The notes under the pieces: generated by a model
Seen by the model: the letters and a program-made list of their open reading frames with translations, nothing else
What the model was told of the DNA's origin: nothing
Databases searched by the model: none
Part shown: positions 1 to 7,660 of the stretch, piece by piece
Layout of the letters: every line of letters begins with the position of its first letter
Position numbering within the stretch: position 1 is the stretch's first letter
Made by a program: the position numbers and the translations under genes
Assembly (NCBI GenBank): GCA_050253535.1
Contig: JBFWIW010000039.1
Coordinates: forward strand, 1-28,273
From: JBFWIW01 sp050253535
GTDB lineage: Bacteria; Bacillota; Clostridia; Oscillospirales; Oscillospiraceae
Direction of reading: 5' to 3'
Length of the DNA stretch: 28,273 nt

Positions 1-27
1 AGTATTTATTTAAGGATGTTACGCTGA

Positions 28-1629
28 ATGATAATGAACCAAGAAATACAAACTGAGGTCAACCGCAGAAAAACATTTGCTATTATTTCCCACCCGGATG
101 CCGGGAAAACAACCATGACCGAGAAACTGCTGCTTTACGGAGGCGCAATACGGTTGGCCGGAACTGTAAAGGGACGGAAAGCTTCGCAATACGCTGTTTC
201 GGACTGGATGGAAATTGAAAAGAAAAGGGGTATATCCGTTACCTCCAGCGTTTTGAATTTTGACTATAACGGTTACCGTATCAACATTTTAGATACGCCA
301 GGTCATCAGGATTTCAGCGAGGATACCTATCGTACTTTAGTTGCGGCCGACAGCGCCGTGATGCTCATCGATGGGGCAAAAGGTGTGGAGGCGCAGACGA
401 AAAAGCTGTTCCATGTTTGCAGGATGAGGGGAATTCCCATCTTCACGTTTGTAAACAAGCTGGACAGAGCCTGCAAAAATCCTCTGGAGTTAATGGAGGA
501 GATTGAGGAAACTCTTGGAATAAGATCCTACCCCATGAATTGGCCCATTGGAGTTGACGGCGACTTCAAAGGAGTGTATGACCGCAGGCAGTCTATGATT
601 GAGCTTTTCGAAGGTGGGAACCACGGCCAGAATATCGCCGCATCAGAGACAGGGACTGTCGATGACAAATGCTTTAGAGAAATATTGGGAGAACATTTGT
701 ACAATAAGCTACGTGAAGATATCTCCCTGCTTGATATTGCCGGCGACGATTTTGACATGGAAAAGGTCCTGGCAGGAGAGTTAACCCCTATGTTTTTTGG
801 AAGCGCCATGACAAATTTTGGTATTCGTCAATTTCTTGAGGCGTTTCTCCAAATGGCGCCCTCTCCCGGCAGCAGAAGACACAGCGAAGGCAGTATAACG
901 CCCTACGATAATGATTTTTCAGGCTTTGTGTTTAAAATACAGGCCAATATGGATCCGGCGCATCGGGATAGGATCGCTTTCGTTAGGATTTGTTCGGGCA
1001 AGTACGAAAAGGGTATGGAAATCACTCATGTAAGAACAAAGAAAAAAGTCCGGCTGGCTCAATCCCAGCAGTTTATGGCGCAGGAAAGGGTATCGGTTGA
1101 GCAGGCGTACGCAGGCGACATTATCGGTGTTTTTGATACCGGTACTTTTAAGATTGGAGATACGCTTTGCGGCGGGCAAAAGCTCTTCAGATTCGAAGGA
1201 ATTCCTATGTTCCCTGCAGAACACTTTGCCGAGGTTGTCGCCAAGGATTCATCAAAGAGGAAACAGTTCCTGAAGGGAATTCATCAGATATCCGAGGAAG
1301 GCGCCATACAGGTCTTCAAAAATCCAAATATGGGGATAGAGCTGTTTATGATAGGGGTTGCGGGCATACTGCAATTCGAGGTCCTCGAATACAGGTTAAA
1401 AAATGAATATAACGTAGACATGCAGATAAGCGGTTTGCCTTACTCCATGGCACGCTGGGTCGTCGCGGATAAATTCACAAAAGAAATGCTGAGTTACAAT
1501 GGCGCAGTCATTGCGGAGGATCAGTATCAAAGAACTGTAATACTCGTTAATAATCAGTGGACATTAAATTATATTCAGGAAAAAAACAAAGACGTGCGCT
1601 TTCTTGACATAGCCCCACCTATTGAGTAA
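28..1629 (+). CDS. prfC: Peptide chain release factor 3 (RF3)
   Basis: This 533-residue translational GTPase recycles RF1 and RF2 from the ribosome after peptide release. The GTPase motifs are all visible: the P-loop SHPDAGKTT at residues 21-29, the switch I region EKKRGISVTSS around 64-74, DTPGHQ at 89-94 and NKLD at 143-146. The SHPDAGKTT form and the length (RF3 is usually about 525-530 residues) separate it from EF-G and from the tetracycline-resistance ribosome protection proteins. An AAGGA sequence lies just upstream. Initiation could be at the first ATG or at the second ATG six bases later, and the sequence does not decide. The gene stands alone, is complete, and is followed by a clear hairpin terminator. 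It shows no functional link to the genes downstream. Confidence 0.95.
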   Translation: MIMNQEIQTEVNRRKTFAIISHPDAGKTTMTEKLLLYGGAIRLAGTVKGRKASQYAVSDWMEIEKKRGISVTSSVLNFDYNGYRINILDTPGHQDFSEDTYRTLVAADSAVMLIDGAKGVEAQTKKLFHVCRMRGIPIFTFVNKLDRACKNPLELMEEIEETLGIRSYPMNWPIGVDGDFKGVYDRRQSMIELFEGGNHGQNIAASETGTVDDKCFREILGEHLYNKLREDISLLDIAGDDFDMEKVLAGELTPMFFGSAMTNFGIRQFLEAFLQMAPSPGSRRHSEGSITPYDNDFSGFVFKIQANMDPAHRDRIAFVRICSGKYEKGMEITHVRTKKKVRLAQSQQFMAQERVSVEQAYAGDIIGVFDTGTFKIGDTLCGGQKLFRFEGIPMFPAEHFAEVVAKDSSKRKQFLKGIHQISEEGAIQVFKNPNMGIELFMIGVAGILQFEVLEYRLKNEYNVDMQISGLPYSMARWVVADKFTKEMLSYNGAVIAEDQYQRTVILVNNQWTLNYIQEKNKDVRFLDIAPPIE

Positions 1630-1750
1630 ATCAGCGGGTCTTTGTTCCGGGAAGCACTTGAACGGTTCAAACGTCTTCAAATACAGGACAGCTTGCAAAT
1701 CCCCCTATATTGTGGATCTGTAAGGCCATTCTATGTCTCCACCAATTTTA

Positions 1751-1786
1751 AAAAATCCTGCAGCCGGTAAGGTTACAGGATTTTTT
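1751..1786 (+). terminator. Rho-independent terminator after prfC
   Basis: AAAAATCCTG (1751-1760) pairs perfectly with CAGGATTTTT (1776-1785) around a 15-base loop and ends in a T run. The A-rich left arm means it could also work on the other strand. Confidence 0.85.
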
Positions 1787-1938
1787 ATATAGTCAGATTA
1801 AAAAAATGAAGTTTTGAAACCGATTTTTTAATAAGTTGGCTTTTGAAGAAAGGTATATCCTGTCGAAATACTATTATCGATGTGAATAAAATGCATACAA
1901 AAAACCAAAAAATAAAAACAGATAGAAAATTTGGTTAA

Positions 1939-1974
1939 AAATAAGCCGCCTTGATTTTAGCGGCTTATTTTTTT
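1939..1974 (+). terminator. Second hairpin terminator upstream of the helicase gene
   Basis: AAATAAGCCGC (1939-1949) and GCGGCTTATTT (1960-1970) form a perfect 11-bp stem with a 10-base loop, followed by a run of T. No gene ends just before it on the + strand. It may end a short transcript starting after 1786, or act as a backup for prfC read-through. Confidence 0.8.
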
Positions 1975-2107
1975 ATGATGACTCACAACTATGATATATT
2001 ACATATTTAAGGGGAACATATTTTTGATTTAAGAAAAATGAATGCGCAATAACAAGATAAATTATCCTAAGGGAGCGGTAAATAATTTTACCGGAGGAAA
2101 AAGTATC

Positions 2108-4015
2108 ATGAAAAACCAAAGGGTCCAGCACGAGCTTGATTATTTAAAAAAACAATACCCGAAGATAAAACAGCAGGCTGCGGAAACGAAAAACAGTAAA
2201 CTATGGCACCTTGAGGCCATTATAAGAAATAAGATTAAAAAGCTAAAAGCATTACCGTCAAATAATCTTAAAGAATACCAGCAGATTTATGACGGTTATG
2301 TCGGTTTGCTTGAAAATGTCTCGGTGCGGCTGCTTCAGCATTATAATGAAACCAATAAAACGGAATATCAATTTAAAGACATTATCAAGGGCAATTTCAG
2401 GGCATATTTAAATTCCGGTATAATCTCGGTGCTTGTAACAAATCACATTCCAAAGATTATTGCCGAAAAATTCAACAGGCTCCTGCCGGAAAATCCAAAA
2501 GACGAGTATCCCAAGGCCAGAAAAATGAAACGTAACTTTTTTCTTCATTTGGGCGAGACCAACACTGGAAAAACTTACAACGCGCTGCAGCGCCTGAAAC
2601 AATGCAGCAATGGAATCTATCTTGCCCCGCTCAGGATTTTAGCTTTGGAAAATTACGAACGGCTTAACAGCGAAAACATTCCCTGCAATCTGCTCACGGG
2701 TGAAGAGGAAGTCGTTATTGATGGCGCCAGGCATTCCAGCTGTACTGTGGAAAAGGCCGATATTCAAAAATTCTATGAAATTGCCGTGATCGATGAAGTT
2801 CAAATGGTTTCCGATTCGCAGCGAGGCGACGCCTGGACACGGGCAATTCTTGGACTTTGCAGCCCCGAAATACATCTTTGCGGAGCGCTGAACGCCAAAG
2901 AGCAGCTGATCAGAATGATCCAAGACTGCGGAGATAATCTAGAAATTAGGGAATACGCCCGTCTGGTACCGCTCCGTACACAGAAATCTCGTGTAAAATT
3001 CTCTGATATAAAACGCGGTGACGCGCTCGTTGCATTTTCAAAAAGGAAGGTACTTGCTCTTTCTGGGTATTTTTCAGAACATGAGATAAAAAATAGTGTA
3101 ATTTATGGCGACCTGCCTCCTGAGGTGAGAAAACTTCAGTATGATTCCTTTATCAATGGAGAAAACCACATATTGATTTCGACAGACGCTATTGGAATGG
3201 GTGTCAATCTTCCGATCAGAAGAATTGTATTTACTGAAATCAAGAAATTTGACGGTGAAGAATTCCGATTTCTCTCATCACAGGAGACAAAGCAGATAGC
3301 CGGACGAGCAGGGCGTATCGGGATATATGATGTGGGATACGTCGCTTGTATGGAAGACGGTATATTTTTTATTGAAAATCAGCTTCAGGTACCAGATGAT
3401 GAAATAGAAGAAGCTGCTGTCGGCCCCAGCGAAGCAATTTTGAATATCGGCGGTCTTCCGCTCAAGGAAAAACTGGCGCTTTGGAGCACAAGAGAGGAGT
3501 CCCTGCAATATTACCGAAAAAAAGATGTACGGGATTATATTCTGATTCTTGACAAGCTCAAACCGTATAAGTTAAGCGAGACGGTGGAATGGCGTCTTAT
3601 GACGCTTCCGTTCGACGTGAATAACGAAGCTCTTTTGGACCAGTTCATTTGCTATGTGGATGAATGTTTTACCTTGAAAGTCGGCGAGTTGTCTAAGCCG
3701 ACCTTAACATCCTATACCCTTTCGGTATATGAGGAATACTACCAAAAAGTAAACCTGTATTATTCTTTTTCAAAGAACCTGAACCTGGATTTTGATGAGA
3801 AGTGGGTATNNNNNNNNNNNNNNNNNNNNNNNNNNNNNNNNNNNNNNNNNNNNNNNNNNNNNNNNNNNNNNNNNNNNNNNNNNNNNNNNNNNNNNNNNNN
3901 NNNNNNNNNATCAACCGGCTTTTATAAAAAATTAACTAACTTAATTTTCGGAGCGGTTAAGCACGAACCATTTCACCCGATCTTTGACGAACAAAGGGAG
4001 CAGCCAACACCTTAG
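2108..4015 (+). CDS. SUV3-like superfamily 2 RNA helicase, 3' part broken by an assembly gap
   Basis: The protein resembles the SUV3 (mitochondrial degradosome) group of RNA helicases, which unwind RNA 3'-5' for decay. Visible motifs are Walker A GETNTGKT at residues 149-156, a motif Ia-like YLAPLRILALENY, Walker B DEVQM at 229-233, a motif V-like STDAIGMGVNLP near 358-369 and motif VI QIAGRAGRIG at 396-405. The start at 2108 is chosen because GGAGG lies ten bases before it; an upstream in-frame extension to 2042 has no ribosome binding site. A run of 100 N at 3810-3909 removes the C-terminal part. The gap length is probably a placeholder, so whether the last 35 codons (3910-4015) continue this protein or end another gene is open. 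The gene is visibly AT-rich relative to the right half of the window. Its neighbours give no clue to its role. Confidence 0.75.
   Translation: MKNQRVQHELDYLKKQYPKIKQQAAETKNSKLWHLEAIIRNKIKKLKALPSNNLKEYQQIYDGYVGLLENVSVRLLQHYNETNKTEYQFKDIIKGNFRAYLNSGIISVLVTNHIPKIIAEKFNRLLPENPKDEYPKARKMKRNFFLHLGETNTGKTYNALQRLKQCSNGIYLAPLRILALENYERLNSENIPCNLLTGEEEVVIDGARHSSCTVEKADIQKFYEIAVIDEVQMVSDSQRGDAWTRAILGLCSPEIHLCGALNAKEQLIRMIQDCGDNLEIREYARLVPLRTQKSRVKFSDIKRGDALVAFSKRKVLALSGYFSEHEIKNSVIYGDLPPEVRKLQYDSFINGENHILISTDAIGMGVNLPIRRIVFTEIKKFDGEEFRFLSSQETKQIAGRAGRIGIYDVGYVACMEDGIFFIENQLQVPDDEIEEAAVGPSEAILNIGGLPLKEKLALWSTREESLQYYRKKDVRDYILILDKLKPYKLSETVEWRLMTLPFDVNNEALLDQFICYVDECFTLKVGELSKPTLTSYTLSVYEEYYQKVNLYYSFSKNLNLDFDEKWVXXXXXXXXXXXXXXXXXXXXXXXXXXXXXXXXXXSTGFYKKLTNLIFGAVKHEPFHPIFDEQREQPTP
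3810..3909. other. Assembly gap of 100 N
   Basis: Exactly 100 undetermined bases lie inside the helicase reading frame. The round number suggests a scaffolding placeholder of unknown true length, so sequence on either side may not be contiguous as drawn. Confidence 0.98.
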
Positions 4016-4398
4016 GTTTTATACTTGAATTTGCATATGTACAGCAAGCTTTATGCCGAATTCTCTGCGCACATGCCTCTTAAAAGATAAAACATGAAGG
4101 CGCAGATAATCACCAAAGAAGTTTATGTTGCTACCTGCCTCAGACTAGCATGGGACGACCAAAACGGCAGCGCCGGAAGCAAGAGGATTTTCAATCGCGC
4201 TTACCGGCTATATACCAAACAAGAATAGCACCGCTCGAACAATACTATGTAGCGTTTTTCTAGCCTCTACAAAAGGTGAACTTGGCTTAATCACCCAATC
4301 TGGAAAAAAATCGAAATATTTTTAGCATATATCAACACTTTTTTCTCGAAAATCTTAATAATTTTGACGTATTGCCGTATGGAATAAAAAAAACAAAT

Positions 4399-4407
4399 TG
4401 CTATAAT
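4399..4407 (+). promoter_or_regulatory. Extended -10 promoter of the nitrogenase operon
   Basis: TGCTATAAT is a perfect extended -10 element (TG-N-TATAAT, with TATAAT at 4402-4407). The hexamer 17 bases upstream is a poor -35, so recognition would lean on the extended -10 or on an activator. Transcription would start near 4413, almost exactly at the base of the leader hairpin. Confidence 0.5.
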
Positions 4408-4415
4408 AAGATTAT

Positions 4416-4461
4416 AAAGCAAAGGCGCTAGTTATTTATTAACGTGCGCCTTTGCTTTTTT
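4416..4461 (+). terminator. Leader hairpin of the nifH transcript, terminator-like
   Basis: AAAGCAAAGGCGC (4416-4428) is the exact reverse complement of GCGCCTTTGCTTT (4446-4458), a 13-bp stem followed by a T run to 4461. Inside the loop GTTA (4431-4434) pairs with TAAC (4440-4443) after a two-base mismatch, giving an apical TTTAT loop. It lies between the predicted promoter and the nifH ribosome binding site. It could attenuate transcription, protect the 5' end of the mRNA, or terminate an unrelated upstream transcript. Confidence 0.75.
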
Positions 4462-4491
4462 AATCCATATTTTTCGAACGGGGGTAAAAAC

Positions 4492-5310
4492 ATGAGGCAG
4501 GTAGCCATTTATGGAAAAGGCGGTATAGGGAAATCCACGACGACCCAAAACCTGACGGCCGGTCTGGCCGAGATGGGCAAGAAAATAATGATAGTGGGGT
4601 GTGACCCGAAGGCGGACTCAACGAGGCTGGTTCTCGGTGGCCTCGCTCAAAAGACAGTCCTTGATACTCTCCGTGAGGAAGGCGACGATATTGAACTTGA
4701 TGCCGTTTTGAAAATAGGTTACGGCGGCATAAAGGGCGTTGAATCCGGAGGCCCGGAACCCGGAGTCGGATGTGCCGGCCGTGGAATCATAACCTCTATA
4801 AATTTATTGGAGCAGTTGGGCGCTTACGAGAGCGATCTGGATTACGTTTTTTACGATGTCCTGGGTGACGTCGTATGCGGAGGTTTTGCAATGCCGATAC
4901 GCGAGGGCAAAGCAAAGGAAATATACATCGTCTGTTCCGGTGAAATGATGGCGCTTTACGCGGCTAACAATATTTCAAAAGGCATTGCAAAATACGCAAA
5001 TACCGGCGGCGTCCGTTTGGGCGGACTCATCTGCAACAGTAGAAAAGTTGACGGCGAGGCGGAGCTGGTTCAGGCGGTGGCAAAGGAAATCGGAACTCAA
5101 ATGATCCATTTTGTCCCACGTGATAACGCCGTTCAGAAGGCTGAGATAAACAAGAAAACCGTTATAGACTATTCGCCGGAGGAACCGCAGGCGGACGAAT
5201 ACCGCGCTCTTGCGCATAAAATTGACGGAAACGATATGTTCGTAATTCCCAAACCGATGTCAGTAGATAGGCTCGAAGAGATTCTGATGGAACATGGAAT
5301 GATGGATTAA
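4492..5310 (+). CDS. nifH: Nitrogenase iron protein (dinitrogenase reductase)
   Basis: NifH is the homodimeric, ATP-driven [4Fe-4S] protein that passes electrons to NifDK. At 272 residues it matches the short clostridial form. Seen are Walker A GKGGIGKS (residues 8-15), the cluster ligands C94 (GCAGRG) and C129 (DVVCGGFAMP), and R97, the arginine that is ADP-ribosylated in some bacteria. The start at 4492 follows a GGGGT ribosome binding site, and the protein beginning MRQVAIYGKGG aligns with C. pasteurianum NifH as I recall it; a longer frame from 4444 would run through the leader hairpin. The usually conserved CVESGG motif reads GVESGG here, so the non-ligand cysteine (Cys85 in Azotobacter) is replaced by glycine. 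The gene leads the operon and nifI1 follows after 13 bases. Confidence 0.96.
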   Translation: MRQVAIYGKGGIGKSTTTQNLTAGLAEMGKKIMIVGCDPKADSTRLVLGGLAQKTVLDTLREEGDDIELDAVLKIGYGGIKGVESGGPEPGVGCAGRGIITSINLLEQLGAYESDLDYVFYDVLGDVVCGGFAMPIREGKAKEIYIVCSGEMMALYAANNISKGIAKYANTGGVRLGGLICNSRKVDGEAELVQAVAKEIGTQMIHFVPRDNAVQKAEINKKTVIDYSPEEPQADEYRALAHKIDGNDMFVIPKPMSVDRLEEILMEHGMMD

Positions 5311-5323
5311 GGAGATTAAATTT

Positions 5324-5647
5324 ATGTTGATGATAAGAGCGATAATCAGGCCCACAAAAACCAACGAGGTCATATCAGAGCTTTTGGCGTCCGGTTTCCC
5401 CGCCGTGACCAAGATGGACGTTTACGGACGCGGAAAACAGAAAGGCATTATGGTGGGCGACGTCCAATATGACGAGATTCCGAAGGAAATGCTGATTGTT
5501 GTCTGCGAGGACGAGAACAAGGACGACATTATCAAAATCGTTATGCGGACGGCAAGAACCGGAGGCGGCAATTTCGGTGACGGAAAAATCTTCGTTTCAC
5601 CGGTCGTTGAAGCGTATACCGTAAGCAACGGCAAGTCCGGTCTGTAA
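5324..5647 (+). CDS. nifI1: PII-family nitrogenase regulator NifI1
   Basis: This 107-residue GlnB-like protein starts with the characteristic MLMIRAIIRP and has the PII C-terminal signature with NFGDGKIFVSPV near its end. In methanogens NifI1 and NifI2 form a complex that binds NifDK and shuts nitrogenase off when nitrogen is plentiful, with 2-oxoglutarate and ATP relieving the inhibition. The same post-translational switch is expected here. It sits between nifH and nifD, as is normal for archaeal and clostridial nif operons, with AAGGAG before the ATG and nifI2 only 12 bases downstream. No key element appears to be missing. Confidence 0.93.
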   Translation: MLMIRAIIRPTKTNEVISELLASGFPAVTKMDVYGRGKQKGIMVGDVQYDEIPKEMLIVVCEDENKDDIIKIVMRTARTGGGNFGDGKIFVSPVVEAYTVSNGKSGL

Positions 5648-5659
5648 GGAGTATCGCAT

Positions 5660-6043
5660 ATGAAAGAAATCATTGCGATTATTCGCCCTAATAAAATAAA
5701 CGCCACAAAGCGCATCTTAATGGAAAATCATTTTCCGGCTTTTACCTGCCGGCCCTGTCTGGGACGAGGGAAAAAAAGCGCGGACACGGAACTTGTCACC
5801 GCTCTTTTGGCCACCGGGAGTCTGCCGCAGGACGTTATCGGAGAACATTTTACGGAAGCTTCTCGGCTGATTGCGAAGAGATTCTTCACGCTTGTCACTA
5901 CGGACGAAATGGCAGACAAGGTCGTGCAGCTTATAATCGAAGTTAATCAAACCGGCAAGCCGGGGGACGGAAAGGTTTTCGTATGCCCCATTATGGAGTC
6001 CTACCGTGTCAGGGACGGCCTGCCAACCGATGAAATTATGTGA
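5660..6043 (+). CDS. nifI2: PII-family nitrogenase regulator NifI2
   Basis: The 127-residue partner of NifI1 begins MKEIIAIIRPNK and carries an enlarged middle region (about residues 38-75) where PII proteins have the T-loop. It ends with the PII element GKPGDGKVFVCPI. By family knowledge it forms hetero-oligomers with NifI1, and the effector state decides whether the complex inhibits NifDK. It is preceded by AAGGAG and followed after 12 bases by nifD, so translation of the regulator and its target is closely linked. The pair suggests that activity is switched mainly after translation; no NifA-type regulator is seen in the window. Confidence 0.92.
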   Translation: MKEIIAIIRPNKINATKRILMENHFPAFTCRPCLGRGKKSADTELVTALLATGSLPQDVIGEHFTEASRLIAKRFFTLVTTDEMADKVVQLIIEVNQTGKPGDGKVFVCPIMESYRVRDGLPTDEIM

Positions 6044-6055
6044 GGAGGCGCTATC

Positions 6056-7660
6056 ATGTCAACCGAAAGAGAACGGCTGCTTGACAAGTATTCCGCCCGC
6101 GTTTATAAAAACCGAAAAGAGCACATCACTCAGCTGAAGTCAGGCGGCGAGCCGGACACAATAAACGCCAATACCAGAACAGTTCCCGGCGTCATGACGG
6201 CGCGCGGCTGCTGCTACGCGGGCTGCAAAGGCGTTGTCGTCGGGCCGTTGAAGGACGTATGCATAATAACTCACGGCCCTATCGGCTGCGCATATTACAG
6301 CTGGGGTACCCGCCGAAACAGGGCAAAGCCGGATCCCGACAGCGACAACAAAAATTTCATTCCCTATTGCATCTGCACTGACATGCGTCCAACGGACATC
6401 GTTTTCGGCGGTGAAAAGAAGCTTGAGCAGGGTATCGACGAATGCATGAAGATATTTGACCCCAAATGCATCATGATCTGCTCCACCTGCCCGATTGGTC
6501 TTATAGGTGACGATGTGCAAGCCGTCGCCAGACGCACCGAGGAAAAATACGGCATCAAGGCGATCGGTTTTTCCTGCGAGGGCTACAAGGGCGTTTCCCA
6601 GTCTTCGGGCCACCATATCGCCAATAACGGACTGATGAAATATATCATAGGCACCGGAGATAAAAAACCAAAAGGCAGGTTTTCGGTAAACATACTCGGC
6701 GAATACAATATCGGCTCCGACGCATGGGAAGAAGAGCGGATATTGAAGCGCTGCGGAATAGAAATCGTCACAATTTTTACCGGCGACGGCTCTTATGAAA
6801 AAATGAAAAACGCCCATCTGGCCGACCTCAATCTTGTCATGTGCCACCGTTCCATCAACTACATTGCGGAGATGATGAAGACAAAATACGGCATCGACTG
6901 GCTCAAGATAAATTTCATCGGCATAGGCGCTACCTGTCAGAGTCTGAGGATGATCGCAAAATATTTTAACGACCCCGAGCTTACGGCAAGGGTTGAGGAA
7001 GTCATCGCCGACGAGCTTGAAAGCATACACGACGACGTTGAACACTTTAAGCTGAAACTTAAGGGAAAAACAGCGGGTATTTTCTCCGGCGGCTCACGCA
7101 GCCATCATTATCAGAAGCTGCTTGAGGACTTCGGGGTGGAGACGATTATCGCCGGTTACGAGTTCGCTCACAGGGACGATTTTGAGGGCCGCGAAGTTCT
7201 TCCCAATATAAAACTGGATGCCGACTCCAAAAATATCGAGAGCATCACAGTGCAGGCCGACCCGGATTTTTACAGGGAACGCTACACTTCGGAAGAAATA
7301 GAAAAGCTGAAGTGCGAGGGCGTGGAACTGGACAGCTACGACGGAATGATCCGCGATATGAAGCCCGGCCACATCGTCGTCGACGATTATAACTTCTTTG
7401 AGACCGACGAGCTTATCAAGAAAATGCGCCCGGATATTTTTCTATCGGGTCTTAAGGACAAATACTCCGTGCTGAAGGACGGATGCGCTTCTCGCCAAAT
7501 CCACTCATACGATTACTCGGGCCCGTATTCGGGATTTATCGGAGCGGTTAACTTCGGCCGCGATATGACAATGGCGCTCTACTGTACGGCATGGGGCCTC
7601 GTGAAGGCGCCGTGGGAAGTCAGACCCGAACTTTCGGGTTTTTTGGGAGGTGAAGCGTAA
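6056..7660 (+). CDS. nifD: Nitrogenase alpha subunit (NifD), clostridial type
   Basis: This 534-residue protein is the catalytic cofactor-bearing subunit. P-cluster cysteines are C52 (ARGCCYAG), C78 (GPIGC) and C145 (STCPIGLIGDD). The cofactor ligands equivalent to Azotobacter Cys275 and His442 are C263 (MCHRS) and H483 (IHSYDYSGPY). Residues lining the active site or contacting homocitrate are also kept: V60, R86, Q182, H186, R348 and K467 by my alignment. Residues about 380-440 form the insertion known from C. pasteurianum NifD. Extra cysteines occur beside the P-cluster and at YCIC and CIMIC. Active-site conservation argues for a genuine nitrogenase, not a Nif-like reductase of another pathway. 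The metal type cannot be settled from sequence, but no AnfG/VnfG delta-subunit gene is present. The stop overlaps the nifK start by one base. Confidence 0.93.
   Translation: MSTERERLLDKYSARVYKNRKEHITQLKSGGEPDTINANTRTVPGVMTARGCCYAGCKGVVVGPLKDVCIITHGPIGCAYYSWGTRRNRAKPDPDSDNKNFIPYCICTDMRPTDIVFGGEKKLEQGIDECMKIFDPKCIMICSTCPIGLIGDDVQAVARRTEEKYGIKAIGFSCEGYKGVSQSSGHHIANNGLMKYIIGTGDKKPKGRFSVNILGEYNIGSDAWEEERILKRCGIEIVTIFTGDGSYEKMKNAHLADLNLVMCHRSINYIAEMMKTKYGIDWLKINFIGIGATCQSLRMIAKYFNDPELTARVEEVIADELESIHDDVEHFKLKLKGKTAGIFSGGSRSHHYQKLLEDFGVETIIAGYEFAHRDDFEGREVLPNIKLDADSKNIESITVQADPDFYRERYTSEEIEKLKCEGVELDSYDGMIRDMKPGHIVVDDYNFFETDELIKKMRPDIFLSGLKDKYSVLKDGCASRQIHSYDYSGPYSGFIGAVNFGRDMTMALYCTAWGLVKAPWEVRPELSGFLGGEA

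Larger units (their letters stand above)
1630..2107. other. AT-rich intergenic region between prfC and the helicase gene
   Basis: This 478-base stretch holds no credible protein gene. It contains two separate hairpin terminators (1751-1786 and 1939-1974). Between them lie about 150 bases of very AT-rich sequence that could encode a short RNA, although I see no convincing promoter. Directly before the helicase ribosome binding site there is a 7-bp inverted repeat, CGGTAAA at 2076-2082 and TTTACCG at 2087-2093. Its last base is the first G of the GGAGG, so a hairpin here could slightly mask the ribosome binding site. Confidence 0.6.
4016..4491. other. Upstream region of the nitrogenase operon
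   Basis: This 476-base non-coding stretch becomes very AT-rich towards nifH. It holds an ATG-initiated frame of 44 codons plus stop at 4094-4228, with no visible ribosome binding site and no recognisable similarity, which I do not call as a gene. The right end contains the probable nifH promoter (-10 at 4402) and the leader hairpin (4416-4461). I found no GG-N10-GC sigma-54 type promoter. Confidence 0.6.

Noticed and set aside
4094..4228. Small ATG-initiated frame (44 residues) upstream of the nif promoter
   Set aside because: No ribosome binding site, no similarity recognised, and a length expected by chance; noted only as part of the intergenic description.
4016..4491. Sigma-54 promoter for nifH
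   Set aside because: I looked for the GG-N10-GC pattern of -24/-12 promoters and found no convincing match; the extended -10 is the better candidate.
6140..7045. Open frame of 301 codons on the minus strand opposite nifD
   Set aside because: It lies wholly within nifD, whose motifs are intact, and shows no recognisable domain or ribosome binding site.
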